Shown: positions 54,559 through 64,000 of the stretch, piece after piece
How positions within the stretch are numbered: position 1 is the first letter of the stretch
How the letters are laid out: each line of letters begins with the position of its first letter
Assembly (NCBI GenBank): GCA_964017235.1
Contig: OZ024933.1
Coordinates: 60,432,255 to 60,496,254, forward strand
From: Sabellastarte sp. h YS-2021
Taxonomy: Eukaryota > Annelida > Polychaeta > Sabellida > Sabellidae
Reading direction: 5' to 3'
DNA: 64,000 nucleotides
Program-made: the position numbers and the translations under genes
The notes under the pieces: generated by a model
What the model was told of the DNA's origin: nothing
Seen by the model: only the letters and a program-made list of their open reading frames with translations
Databases searched by the model: none

Positions 54559-57120
54559 TGATATAACAATTTTAATTCTTAATTATGTAGTATTATATGA
54601 TCATATATGAAAGTTTATCTTTCTATTCAACTATATATGTAGATTTGCTAAAAAGAATGGAACATTCTGTGAAACAGAAGTATAAAAGGCTTATCCAACA
54701 AATTTCACTTGAGCAATTATGATGTTTTTCTTTGTTTTAACTTTTAAATAATATTTCTGGTGACACCTTTATATAGTATCAACATTTATGGCTATCATTT
54801 ACATGACTTAGGTATGGTTCTTTTCATATTGAATGTAAAACTTAAACTACTCACTGCCACAGGCAAACATTGTTTAGTCTAAGAATAAGGTTTCAGTAGA
54901 ACTATATTTGTAATGGTAAAGTACTTGAGAATATAATAAATGTGCCATTTTAATATTACACCACTTATGTTTACTCTGTCATTCATAAATCATGGAAAAT
55001 AAACAACTAGATTGTGTGTATCTCTAAAATAAGTTAAATAACGGTGAATCATTGTCACTTATTTAATTATTATTTGTGTTGCTATTTTCATGTGTATGTT
55101 ACTAGAATAAATAACATAAAATTAGTTAATTTTACAAGTTGTTTATTGTAGCTTTTCATGGGCCAGATGTCAATAACAATATTGTTTTCAAATATCAGTG
55201 GAACTAGAAGTTTATATGACAGTTATAGATCTTTATATCAGAAGGTATGCACAAAGCATTTAATATAAAGTGTTAAACCAAATTAATTGATCAGAAATAT
55301 AAATTGCTTACAGTGGCTGAAAATAAATAGTAAAAGACACTTTGAATATTTGATTAGGATAATTGGTGATTGTTTAAATATTTGATATCTGTTTTGAATT
55401 CTAAGCAACTTAGCTGGTTTCTTAAAATTCATTGTAAAATTTGAGATACCTTAAGACTCTGAATAGTAGATAGATAGAAGTCTTACAATGTTAGGAAAAG
55501 CTGACACCGAAGTAATATTACATATTATTCTGTGAAGTGTGCATTTCCATACTAAATCTTACTTCAGATGCATGAGTTTTACAAGAAATTAAAATGTACT
55601 AAATATTTTCTGTTATAATTATAATAAGTGATGTTGTAACAGTAAAAATTACAATCTAATATTTGTCTTTGAGCTTTAAACTTTGTGTGGAGAATTTTAA
55701 GTTATTGTTATGTGAATGTATAATTATTAATTATTATTTTATTTATTTCTTCAAGTCAGAGTTTTGAATGTTGGGGTTATCGGTTTAACTCGTTGATTGT
55801 GTGTTTTTATGTATGGTTTGATTGGGGCCTAAAAACATATGAAAGATGAACAAAATAGTGGCTCAGGATGTGCGAAAAAGTTTGATGAGTTTGGTAATTT
55901 AAAAATAAAGTTAAACTGCTTATTAGACTAAGTAGATCAGTGTTTAGGAATAGATACTGTGGCATCAGTAACCATGGATAGCCTGTAAAACAGCCCTTGG
56001 AAATGGCTCAAAACTCAGAATTGCCAAAAATTGGTGCATTTTTGTCATATTTTGTATCATATTGCCTGCACAGGTGTCCAACTTGAGTTGCATTTATGTT
56101 AGGAGTTTGATGAAAGACTTTTTGATGTTGTTTTCAATATTTGCAAATGATAATTTATTAATTTTTTTTCTTGTGCTTTTTTGTACTTGCAGTTTAGATT
56201 AGTATGAAATTTAGTATATTGCTAACTAATGTTATCCTAATTATAGTATTTAACCTTTAAACCTTGTAAAGAACATGTGAAAAAAAAAACATACACTTTA
56301 GCTAAATATATACTATGACACTCTATAGCAATAGAAAGCAAAATGGCTTAACTGATCTGCCGTACTGTTCATGCGAAATAGTTATGAATCTTAAAATACT
56401 GACTTTTTGTAATTATCTTATAATCTCAGTAGATAACTGTATTATATATTATAATATACATGAAGATGTTAGATTCAGAATTTCAGATAACTTAATTTTA
56501 TTTCATTTACATATATTTATCAATTAGATCTGTGCTCTGGTATGTAGTATTTCTATAATTGCAAATATGTGATAATCTGATAGTATTGGCAAATTACAGT
56601 ATTAAAATTTGCAGCCATCTTGGTGCTAAAGTAATAGGATGTAAGCTCTTGCATTCATTGAACAAATACATCAATAGGGTTTCTAATTTTTGATTTATTA
56701 TATCTGTAACGTTCAGCTGTTATGTAAACACAACCGTTAATAAAAGACTTTATTTTCAAGTCTTATAAGGTCGTCTAAATATGTGACAGAAGATTTCTAG
56801 AAGCATTGTTTTTTCATGGTGTATGGAAAAGTTCCCACCTGGAAAAATTCCCACCCCCAAAGTTGCAGAGATGGAAAAGTTCGCACATTTTTTTAAAGAA
56901 CATTTTATTTTCATTTCAAATATTTTATGTACATTTGGAATAGTAAACGTATTAGAAATAAAAGCAAAGGGGGTAGCAAGGGCATTAGAATATACAATTG
57001 CTATTTACCTCCCATACAGGACTAATTGCAGTTAGTCTTGTAAAAGACTGCTCAGGACTGAACAAAGTTTAGTGTTATTATAGAGTGTAAAACTAACTGA
57101 ACTGACAAGATAAGTATATA
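54559..57120. other. 3' UTR and intergenic DNA after the LIAT1-like gene
   Basis: Very AT-rich. It holds two AATAAA signals near 54935 and 54999 and no second gene. Open frames at 56315-56527 and 56823-57035 have no domain. Confidence 0.5.
54935..54940 (+). terminator. Candidate polyadenylation signal for the LIAT1-like gene
   Basis: AATAAA lies about 380 bp after the stop codon in AT-rich sequence. A second AATAAA follows near 54999. Position alone supports the call. Confidence 0.4.
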
Positions 57121-57256
57121 TTGCTGTATCACTGTTGTTTGAAGTCATTATTATATTCTAAGTAGAGATATAAAAGTATATAATATAATCAAATTATATA
57201 CTTCTATATATCTACGTAGAATGTAATGATGGCTTCAAACAACAGTGATACAGCAA
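57121..57256. repeat. Long near-perfect hairpin, 64-bp arms and 8-nt loop
   Basis: The left arm 57121-57184 (TTGCTGTATCACTGTTGTTT...) and right arm 57193-57256 (...AAACAACAGTGATACAGCAA) are reverse complements with about six mismatches, separated by 8 nt. It could be a palindromic MITE or the template of a long hairpin RNA. No clear target duplication was identified. Confidence 0.85.
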
Positions 57257-57336
57257 GATGTAGTAACAGAAATATTTCTCCAGTTTCTCTCAAAATGGCT
57301 GTGCTGATGTCATCATCCCAACTGAAAGTGAGGTTA

Positions 57337-57520
57337 AGGTATTTTAACCCTTTGTAAAGGTTTAAAAATGTTTATAAATGTTTATAAACCAAACTAATGT
57401 TGCTGAAACGTTTATAAACCATTAATATTGAATAATTGTCAATATTTAGGTTTATATTTGGTTTAAAAAACGTTTATAGGTTTACTAAACGTTTATAAAC
57501 ATTTGTAATGTTTACTGGGC
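57337..57520. repeat. Palindrome-rich segment with GTTTATAAAC words
   Basis: Multiple copies of CGTTTATAAAC and GTTTATAAATG occur in both orientations, ending at a Tigger fragment. Probably a decayed MITE. Confidence 0.5.
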
Positions 57521-57833
57521 TCCGGGAGATTATAAATTACAAAATCCAATCGAACACAAAATCAGTGATAGGCGTTGTGTAGTGGGGTCATGTAAATGAA
57601 TTAATCCCTCCCTATTGAAACAATGGTGATAAAGATCAAAGAAGTTAGGTGTTTTTGTGGACGGTATGTTTTACAAAGGACTAGAATTAATGGTTTCCGA
57701 GAATGTGTAAAATCCTGTAATATCACTCACGCTAGACCGTGCATTATATGTACCGCCAGTAGGGAGACAAGATTTCGGTTCGGTTTATCCGGAAATTCGG
57801 ATTATAGAGGGCCGGATAACTGAGGTTCTACTG
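57521..57833 (+). mobile_element. Tigger/pogo-type MITE, 5'-truncated
   Basis: It matches the right portion of the 41207-42014 copy (TCCGGGAGATTATAAATTAC, ATCAAAGAAGTTAGGTG) and ends GAGGTTCTACTG followed by TA. This is the third copy in the window. Confidence 0.8.
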
Positions 57834-57954
57834 TACTTGGTCTTAGCTCTGGTGTAGTGGGTTTGAATGCAACTGATCATGACAAAAATGTAGCTATCAA
57901 AGAATCTGCAGTATGCAGTCATACTATGCAGAGATTTAAGCACTAAAAGACCCA

Positions 57955-58262
57955 TCCCCAAAGGCCTGTCTTATCATGGCTTTAACTTTGCATATGATAC
58001 TCCTGAGATTTGGAATGATTTGCCTGGTGATGTAAATTCAGCTACTTGTCTCTACTCATTCAGAAAGAAGTTGAAAACCTATCTCTTTGCAAAAGCATAC
58101 CCGCCCTAGTTTCTGGCTTTGTCCTGGTCTTTTCTCCATGGCATTAACCCCTGCTCTGTCTCCTTATATATGATTATGGATTTTTGTTTTTCTTTATTAT
58201 GTGCCTAGAGTCTGTCTTTAGATGGAGATTAAGTGCCATAAAAGGTACTATTAGAATTAGAA
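57955..58262 (+). mobile_element. 5'-truncated LINE, same family as 8304-8770
   Basis: The frame YDTPEIWNDLPGDV then LYSFRKKLKTYLFAKAYPP ends at TAG near 58110. The 3' UTR contains GTCTGTCTTTAGATGGAGAT and ends in ATTAGAATTAGAAATT. The 5' limit is uncertain. A Tigger-type fragment abuts about 120 bp upstream. Confidence 0.72.
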
Positions 58263-60396
58263 ATTGACACAATCTTAACTATTGAAACAGATGTAAAACC
58301 CTATCTTTAACTGTTGCACTTGTGATAAACATGTCTATAAGTTTCTTCATACTGGTAATCCAAAACATTTTGATGCAGATATTTGTCCTTACAATATTCA
58401 GTCTGTGCAATATATACTAGATAGTTTCAAGAAGTCAAGATGACAGTAAACTTCTTGTGATTCCAGAGTTTTGATCATCGCTTCATAAATCAATATAAAC
58501 ATTTAGCTTATAGCTGTGCTTCTGATGAACCTACAGTGTGGAGTCAGTTTCCTTGAGATTTGTTCCTCCTTTTATTGCCTCCTTTAAGACGAAAATGCAG
58601 TCTTCTTTCTAAAAGCCTTTTCCCTGCCGTGTCTTTTCCAATCCTGCATCACAAAAGTGACTGACCTTTTTTCTTCATCCCTGTTTCTTGAAATTGGTAT
58701 TTGTTCTTGTTCATCACAACTTGGTCTTTTTATTAGTGTAGATTGAGTGCTATGAAAGCTGTTTAGAGTTAGAACACAGGACAGATAGAAAATTTGAGAC
58801 AGAACACGAGCAATGTTTCAGCGGCATATTTACTGATACAGTTACTTAATACATCCCCCTTTTCAGCCTTATTTTCAAGTTAAACAGCAAACCCTTTCAA
58901 TTCAAATATTAAAGGACCTGAATAATATGTCTCTCTATTATTATTTCAAGAATACACCAATATATGCATTAAATGTTAAATGTAATCTGCTCTCATATAC
59001 TTGTTATGAATAGATAGGTATTCTAATTGGACCAGCTGTCCTTAAATTTGACTAAGTCTTATTTATATAGATGTTATCCATTTATCATTATGCCTGGCTT
59101 ATATGCTGTCTATTTTGCCCGATTTCACATATTGGTAAATCAATTTGTGTGTCTTTTCCTATGGTAATTTGTCTAATCTACCATATCTACTCTTTTTAGT
59201 TTGTGGAAATTAACCAAATATAAACCCATATCGGAGTCCCATTCAATGTACTGCACTAGCACAGGTAGTCACTTAATAATACACATGCAGTCAATTTCAT
59301 TGAACACTGACAGGTTAATTTTTCAAGGGTTATCCACTCGATTTAGAAGTGGCTTGTCCCATAAATCAGGATCGCTAATAGTATTACTTTGATGGCTGTG
59401 GTTAATCTGGCAAGCCAAATGATCTATAATGATATTAGTTATATTTTTTCTTGCTGATAAGAAGAATTATTGCTACTGGGACTGTCGAGTTCAGTAACAT
59501 AATATATTGGGGTTTAACTCTTATAGCTTGTTATATAAATTTGTTTATTGGTTTTGTTAGTAGACTTTTTTTCCTTTACATAACATTTTGGTGCCTTAGA
59601 TATTGAGATTTGATTGTACAATGTCTGTGTGAAGAAATGACCTGATTACATAACTTGTCTTTCAAATATTTATCTTCTTATAAATGACAGCTAAACTTCA
59701 ATTATCCAAATATAAAAATGTGTACCTTGAAAAAAAAAAACAGTATTAAACTTAAATTTGTTGGGTCTTATTGTTTCTTGGTATTTTTATTTACAAATGC
59801 TACCTTCTCAAAAAATTTGGATAGTTGAAGTTTTAGTAGAATGTTATTAATTTTGTGTGTAAAAGTGGAGTCCAGTTGAAAAATTTCACATAATTGCGAA
59901 ATAAAATTTTAAAAAAAGAAAGTCATTTTTTTCAGTTGACTGCAGGGTCAACTTAGAATGACATAGGTTTCATGATCATGGGTAAATTCTACTAAGTAAT
60001 TTTTCAGTTCTAAATCTTTTAGGAAGAAATCTAGAATGTCATTCAACTATGGAATATAGCCTTGTATCACCCTTCACTTAAACCCAAGAGATTTAATCCT
60101 ACAGTTCTGGAACAAAGTAAAACATAGTTGTCAACTGCTATCAGACATTGATAATAGTGAATGCTCTTTGCAATCAAAGTTTATTTAAATTAGTTTGTAT
60201 TCACCTTTGTTGTCACATGATCAAATTCAGTGTATGACAGCATGTGGGATTTACAGGGAGCCTATTCCAATGTGGCCTTCACTCTTAAAAAGGACATTAA
60301 ACCCTAACTGTGACCTTGTACTAACCACAAAATAACAGATAGGACTGAGGCATTAAATATCTTGTAACAATCTAACCCATCAGGTATATATTATCT
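58263..60396. other. Intergenic, no gene seen
   Basis: A weak LINE-tail trace (GATTGAGTGCTATGAAAGCT then GTTAGAAC) is present near 58740-58775. The rest is AT-rich. Confidence 0.45.
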
Positions 60397-60619
60397 CCCG
60401 CCCGGCTCGCCACAATTTCTCTCAAATACGTTGGTCATCTACTTTTTTGTGAACTGTAACATATTTAAGTTTTACAACTGTTGCTCAGTGTACAAGTGAG
60501 TAATGGCTACTTTATTGCTACTTTAAGTGAAAATGTGTAAAATCACAAATATCTCGCAAACCGTAAGAGATAGAGCAATTTCGAGCAAATTTTTGACCCA
60601 TAGGGTAGTACAAGAGTAT

Positions 60620-60671
60620 TCTAATTCTAATTGGACTTTTATAGCGCTTAATCTCTGTCATAAAGACAGAC
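60620..60671 (-). mobile_element. 52-bp LINE tail insertion with 5-bp target duplication
   Basis: The S3 repeat should read ...AAGAGTATCC.... Here a 52-bp insert splits it: - strand TGTCTGTCTTTATGACAGAG, then ATTAAGCGCTATAAAAG and TTAGAATTAGA. It is flanked by AGTAT on both sides (60615-60619 and 60672-60676). This is an extremely 5'-truncated copy of the LINE family seen at 8304 and 57955. Confidence 0.75.
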
Positions 60672-61070
60672 AGTATCCTATGCTAAGGGGCAAAATTTCA
60701 ATTTTCGCTACTTTTGGCGGCTACTTTTGAGTGTAATAGCACTTTTACCTAATATGACTTAAATAACTCTCAGACTATTGCATTTAGAGTATTTTGTTCC
60801 AATATGTTGTTGAGCTACTTTCTCCACAGCTACAACATGGTCAGTAGTTTGGTGTATCTCCATAGCTAAGTAAGTAATAGCTACTTTGTCAATTTTTAAT
60901 GATAACCATAATGAGTAAATGGCATATATCTTCAAAAGTATTGCAGCTACACAATTTCTCTCAAATATGTTGTTCATCTACTTTTTTGTGAAGTGTAACA
61001 TATTTAAGTTTCACAACTGTTGCTCAATGTACAAGTGAGTAATGGCTACTTTATTGCTACTTTAAGTGAA

Positions 61071-61690
61071 AATGTGAAAAATCACAAATATCTCTAAACC
61101 GAAAGAGATAGATCAATTTCGAGCGAATTTTTAACCCAAAAGGTAGTACAAGATTATCCTATGCCGAGGGGAAAAATTTCAATTTTTGCCACATTTGGCG
61201 GCCATCTTGGATTTTAGCGGAAAATGAAAAAGTGGGAATATCTCGAAAACCTTAAGAGATAGAGCGATTTCGAGCGAATTTTTGACCCACAGGGTAGTAC
61301 AAGAGTATCCTATACAAAGGGAAACATTTCAATTTCGCCACTTTTGGCGGCCATCTTGGATTTTGCAGAAAATGAAAAAGTGTGAATATCTCGAAAACTG
61401 TAAGAGATAGAAAGATTTCGACCGAATTTTTGACCCACAGGGTAGTACAAGAGTATCCTGTGCAAAGGGGAAAAATTTCAGTTTTTGCCACTTTTGGCGG
61501 CCATCTTGGATTTTAGTGGAAAATAAAACATTGAAAATATCTTCGAAATGGTAAGAGATAGAGCGATTTTGAGCGAATTTTTGACCCGCAGGGTAGTACA
61601 ACAGTATTCTGTGCCTAGGGGAAAAATTTCAGTTTTCGCCACTTTTGGCGGCCTTCTTGGATTTTAGCAAAAAATGAAAAATTGTGAATA
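61071..61690 (+). repeat. S3 tandem repeat, ~145-155-bp monomer
   Basis: Four monomers are marked by AAGAGATAGAGCGATTTCGA, CCCACAGGGTAGTACAAGAG and TTTTGGCGGCCATCTTGGAT. The overlapping - strand frames here are repeat translations. Confidence 0.85.
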
Positions 61691-61940
61691 TCTCGGAAAA
61701 GGTATTTATTCCCCTTTGATGCTCAGCGGGAGATACACACTGCGGCAGTGGTCTTGTTTTAGCAGAATATTTTTTTTTAAGGTGAAATAACAAGGGTTTA
61801 CTTTTCATAAATTCTTGGATTCCTGATAAAGCTTTTGTGTCAAAGTCCATATGGATAAGAACAAAAGCACTTAAAGAGAGCACACCTCTGCCAAGACAGG
61901 TAATAATAACTAAACAGGAAAAATCTGGAATATTTTTTTT

Positions 61941-62790
61941 CATCCCACAGCCCTTAAGGGCTGCCGGCTATTGTTTTCACCCATGGCGTCCGGATGGGCA
62001 GGCAGCAGGAAAACTTTGTCTGGGTCGTATCTCAGAAACCGTAAGATGTAGGAAGTTGATACATGGCAGAAACATTGGTTGGGGGTTGTAGGTGTGTAAC
62101 ATCATAGTATAACTTTGATGTGACCTTTGACCTTGCCGTAATGACCTTCAGTTTGAAAATCATGTCTGGGCTATATTCCAAAAACAGTAAGGCATAGGAA
62201 GTTTATACTTTGTAGGGGTATTGGTTATGGGGTGTAGGAATGCAATGGCATGGTGTTCACGGGAATCATGATGTATAGAAGCTTGCTACTTGGTAGAGAC
62301 ATTGGTTGGGGGTGTAGGTGTGCAATATCATGGTGTGACCTTGATTTTTGATTTGACCTTTGACCTAGTAGTGACCTTGAACTTTAAAATTTTGTCCGGC
62401 CTATATCTCGGAAACCGCAAGCTGTAGGAAGTTGATACTGGCTAGGGACATTAGTTTGGGGGGGGGGGGTGGGGGTGGGGGGGGGGGGGGGGGGGGGGGT
62501 GGGGGGAGTGTAGGTATGAAACGACATGGTGTGACCTTGATATGAACATTGACCTTGTTGTGAGCTTGACCTTTAAAATCTTGTCGTGACTATATCTTGG
62601 GAACTGTAAGGTGAAGGAAGTTGATACTTGGTATGGACATTGGATAGGGAGAGTAAGTGTGCAACATAATGATGTGACCTTAATTTGACCTTACTGTACT
62701 GACCTTGACCCTTAAAATCTTATCTGGCCTATAAACTATAAAGCATAGAATGTTGATACCTGGTAGGAACATTGGTTAGGTGGTGTAGGT
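61941..62790 (-). repeat. S4 array, reverse orientation, with its palindromic end
   Basis: The left end has CCCACAGCCCTTAAGGGCTG, the same near-palindrome that ends the 15.8-17.1 kb array. About five to six monomers follow (TCTCGGAAACCGCAAGCTGT, GAAGTTGATACTTGGTA, GTGTGACCTTGAT, TTGACCTTTGACC). A G-rich run interrupts it at about 62458-62506. Confidence 0.85.
62458..62506 (+). repeat. Long poly-G tract
   Basis: About 49 bp, almost entirely G with a few T, inside an S4 monomer where sister units have GGGGGTGTAGG. Either an expansion of that G run or a sequencing/assembly artefact. Confidence 0.8.
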
Positions 62791-63169
62791 ATGCATCATC
62801 ATGATGTTACCTTCAACTTTGGCTCTGCCAAAGTGTGTTCATCTGTCATATTTGAGACCTATTTTGCTTATCACAAAGATACTTGGGTTGCTAAAGCTGA
62901 TTTTAAATGTACTTTTACTTGTTTATGCCCATACCCTGCAGCCTGGGGAAATAGCATTCGACACCATCAGAATGATATAAAACAGGAAAAAAAATACCCA
63001 AATCTATAGTCCTTTGAAATTATGGATGTTATGTGCAGGTGCAGGAGAGAAAGGAATGAGAAAATATATGTATCAAAAACAATTTAATAGCAAGATTGCA
63101 GCATTAATTTGTTGACTTAAAGTTATGAAATACTGTTGTAAAATGTATTAACTTGAAAAGTTTAATTAC
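62791..63169. other. No gene seen
   Basis: The flank of the S4 unit (62840-62985) recurs in part at 52790 and 15410. The 72-codon frame here is within it. Confidence 0.45.
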
Positions 63170-63403
63170 TACAAGCTTACCATGTGGACCTGAATGCTAA
63201 TTCAGGAGGCCGCAGGCATCCGGCCAGCGTCCAAGAAAAATAGACATTTAGTGTTGGCCATAGCCTCAGGTTGTACTCTCGTGGAACTCTTCTCAAATCT
63301 TCCTCCTTTTCTTGTTGCAATTTTTAAACCATACCCCTCACCTGTAATACAGCGGGGAGGCAGGATGGGACTCTCTTCAGTTCCACATGGTAAGCTTGTA
63401 GCT
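63170..63403. mobile_element. MITE with ~26-bp inverted ends
   Basis: The left end CTACAAGCTTACCATGTGGA and right end TCCACATGGTAAGCTTGTAG are exact inverted 20-mers that extend a few bases with mismatches. A third, similar arm (GCTTATCATGTGGAACTGAA) begins near 63459, so this may be part of a larger inverted-repeat element extending toward 63750. Confidence 0.7.
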
Positions 63404-64000
63404 TATAAAAGCTACATTTAAGTAATTAAAATTTTCAATTTTATTACACTACAATAGCTTATCATGTGGAACTGAATGCTGAATCTAGCCGCTCGGTGGA
63501 GGGATTAAAGCTGAGACTGGAAGAAGTTAGTCAATTTTTCTTGGATTTTGAAGTATTAGAATAGAATGAATGCTTAGAAATACCAGTGTGAGTCCCATTT
63601 ACAGTGCCCAAGTCCCGAAGACTGGGTCTGTAGAGAGCCAAAAACCTAAAATGAATGAATGACAGTGCTAAAAAACTGTCTGGATCTTTTGATTGGAGGA
63701 GAGAAGTGCAGCCTATGTTCGCTTGAAGAGTAAAGCCCCTAAGGCTAAGCCACAATGAAAACAGGCCCTAGGCTTGGGAATCTCATAATTTTGTCACCCT
63801 AAAATGAGATTAATGACAACCTTAATAAGTCCTTAATACATAATACAATTTTTACTGAAAATTAAAAAAAAGAATAAAAAATAAAAAGACCTTACTCAAA
63901 CATCCTGAAGAGGTAAACTCATACCCTGGGATTTAGACTCCTAAAGACTTGGTTGTAGTGGATGTGCCCCCCCCCCCCCCCCTTCTTTTTTTCCGAGGAT
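63404..64000. other. Window end; possible continuation of the preceding element, poly-C
   Basis: After the third arm at 63459 there is transcript-like non-repetitive DNA, an A-rich stretch at 63860-63890 and a run of about 17 C at 63966-63982. No gene was recognised. Confidence 0.4.

Larger units (their letters stand above)
60397..61736. mobile_element. S2 + S3 satellite-bearing element, smaller relative of 30370-35574
   Basis: ATCTCCCGC at the left and GCGGGAGAT at the right are exact inverted 9-mers. The interior starts with S2 monomers (60410-61070; S3-like text also occurs within them) and continues with four S3 monomers. The right flank carries CACTGC-G-GCAGTG, a small hairpin shared with 22075-22095, so the true right boundary may lie a little further out. 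Confidence 0.6.

Noticed and set aside
61252-61601. Overlapping - strand frames of 79 and 90 codons
   Set aside because: Translations of S3 monomers; internal repetition matches the monomer period.

Overview
Kind of organism. This is AT-rich, intron-rich metazoan nuclear DNA with low gene density and very high repeat density. tRNA-derived SINEs with a conserved tail, LINEs ending in short tandem repeats, a Penelope-like remnant, hAT and pogo/Tigger MITEs, and tandem arrays of about 140-180 bp embedded in mobile units point to a marine lophotrochozoan. A bivalve mollusc is my best guess; I cannot name the species.

Genes. Only three host genes can be supported. (1) On the + strand at 17970-18416 is the last coding exon of an adenosine-receptor-like class A GPCR (TM6, TM7, helix 8). 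Its upstream exons were not found and probably lie left of the window. (2) On the - strand a complete exonuclease V gene (EXO5) can be assembled from five phase-compatible exons between 49549 and 29567 (397 codons plus stop). It has all four Fe-S cysteines and the RecB-type nuclease motifs. (3) On the + strand, divergent from EXO5, a two-exon gene (50285-50471 and 53825-54558, 306 aa) encodes a Lys/Ser-rich protein with a C-terminal block resembling LIAT1. EXO5 and the LIAT1-like gene probably share a promoter in 49550-49801. No functional link between the three is evident beyond that.

Repeats by region. 1-530 and 1311-1738 hold a ~148-bp repeat (S1) with tRNA-SINEs nearby. 2768-3163 is a gag-like LTR-retrotransposon remnant. 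3441-5190 carries two old repeat families (S2, S3). 5880-6240 is a Penelope GIY-YIG remnant. 8304-9420 has two LINE 3' ends. 11415-11995 and 14512-14741 have a microsatellite and more SINEs. 15840-17066 is a 142-bp array (S4) dense in AGGTCA motifs, just upstream of the receptor exon. 19715-22260 is an S2 array interrupted by a GC-rich MITE. 23183-27613 and 40209-43779 are two copies of one large composite unit (S5 + S7 repeats). One copy is interrupted by another array-bearing element (S6), the other by an 808-bp Tigger-type MITE. 30370-35574, inside EXO5 intron 4, is a 5.2-kb unit bounded by a perfect 14-bp inverted repeat and filled with a 143-bp satellite with higher-order structure. 47041-48991, in EXO5 intron 1, is a nest of transposons at least four deep. 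57121-57256 is a 64-bp-arm hairpin. 60397-63403 has a smaller S2+S3 unit, an S4 array with a long G tract, and a MITE.

Overall picture. At least seven unrelated tandem families with monomers of about 142-177 bp occur here, most inside units with palindromic or inverted-repeat ends. This suggests satellite-like arrays are amplified and spread as cargo of non-autonomous transposons, and they have inflated the EXO5 introns to about 20 kb in total.
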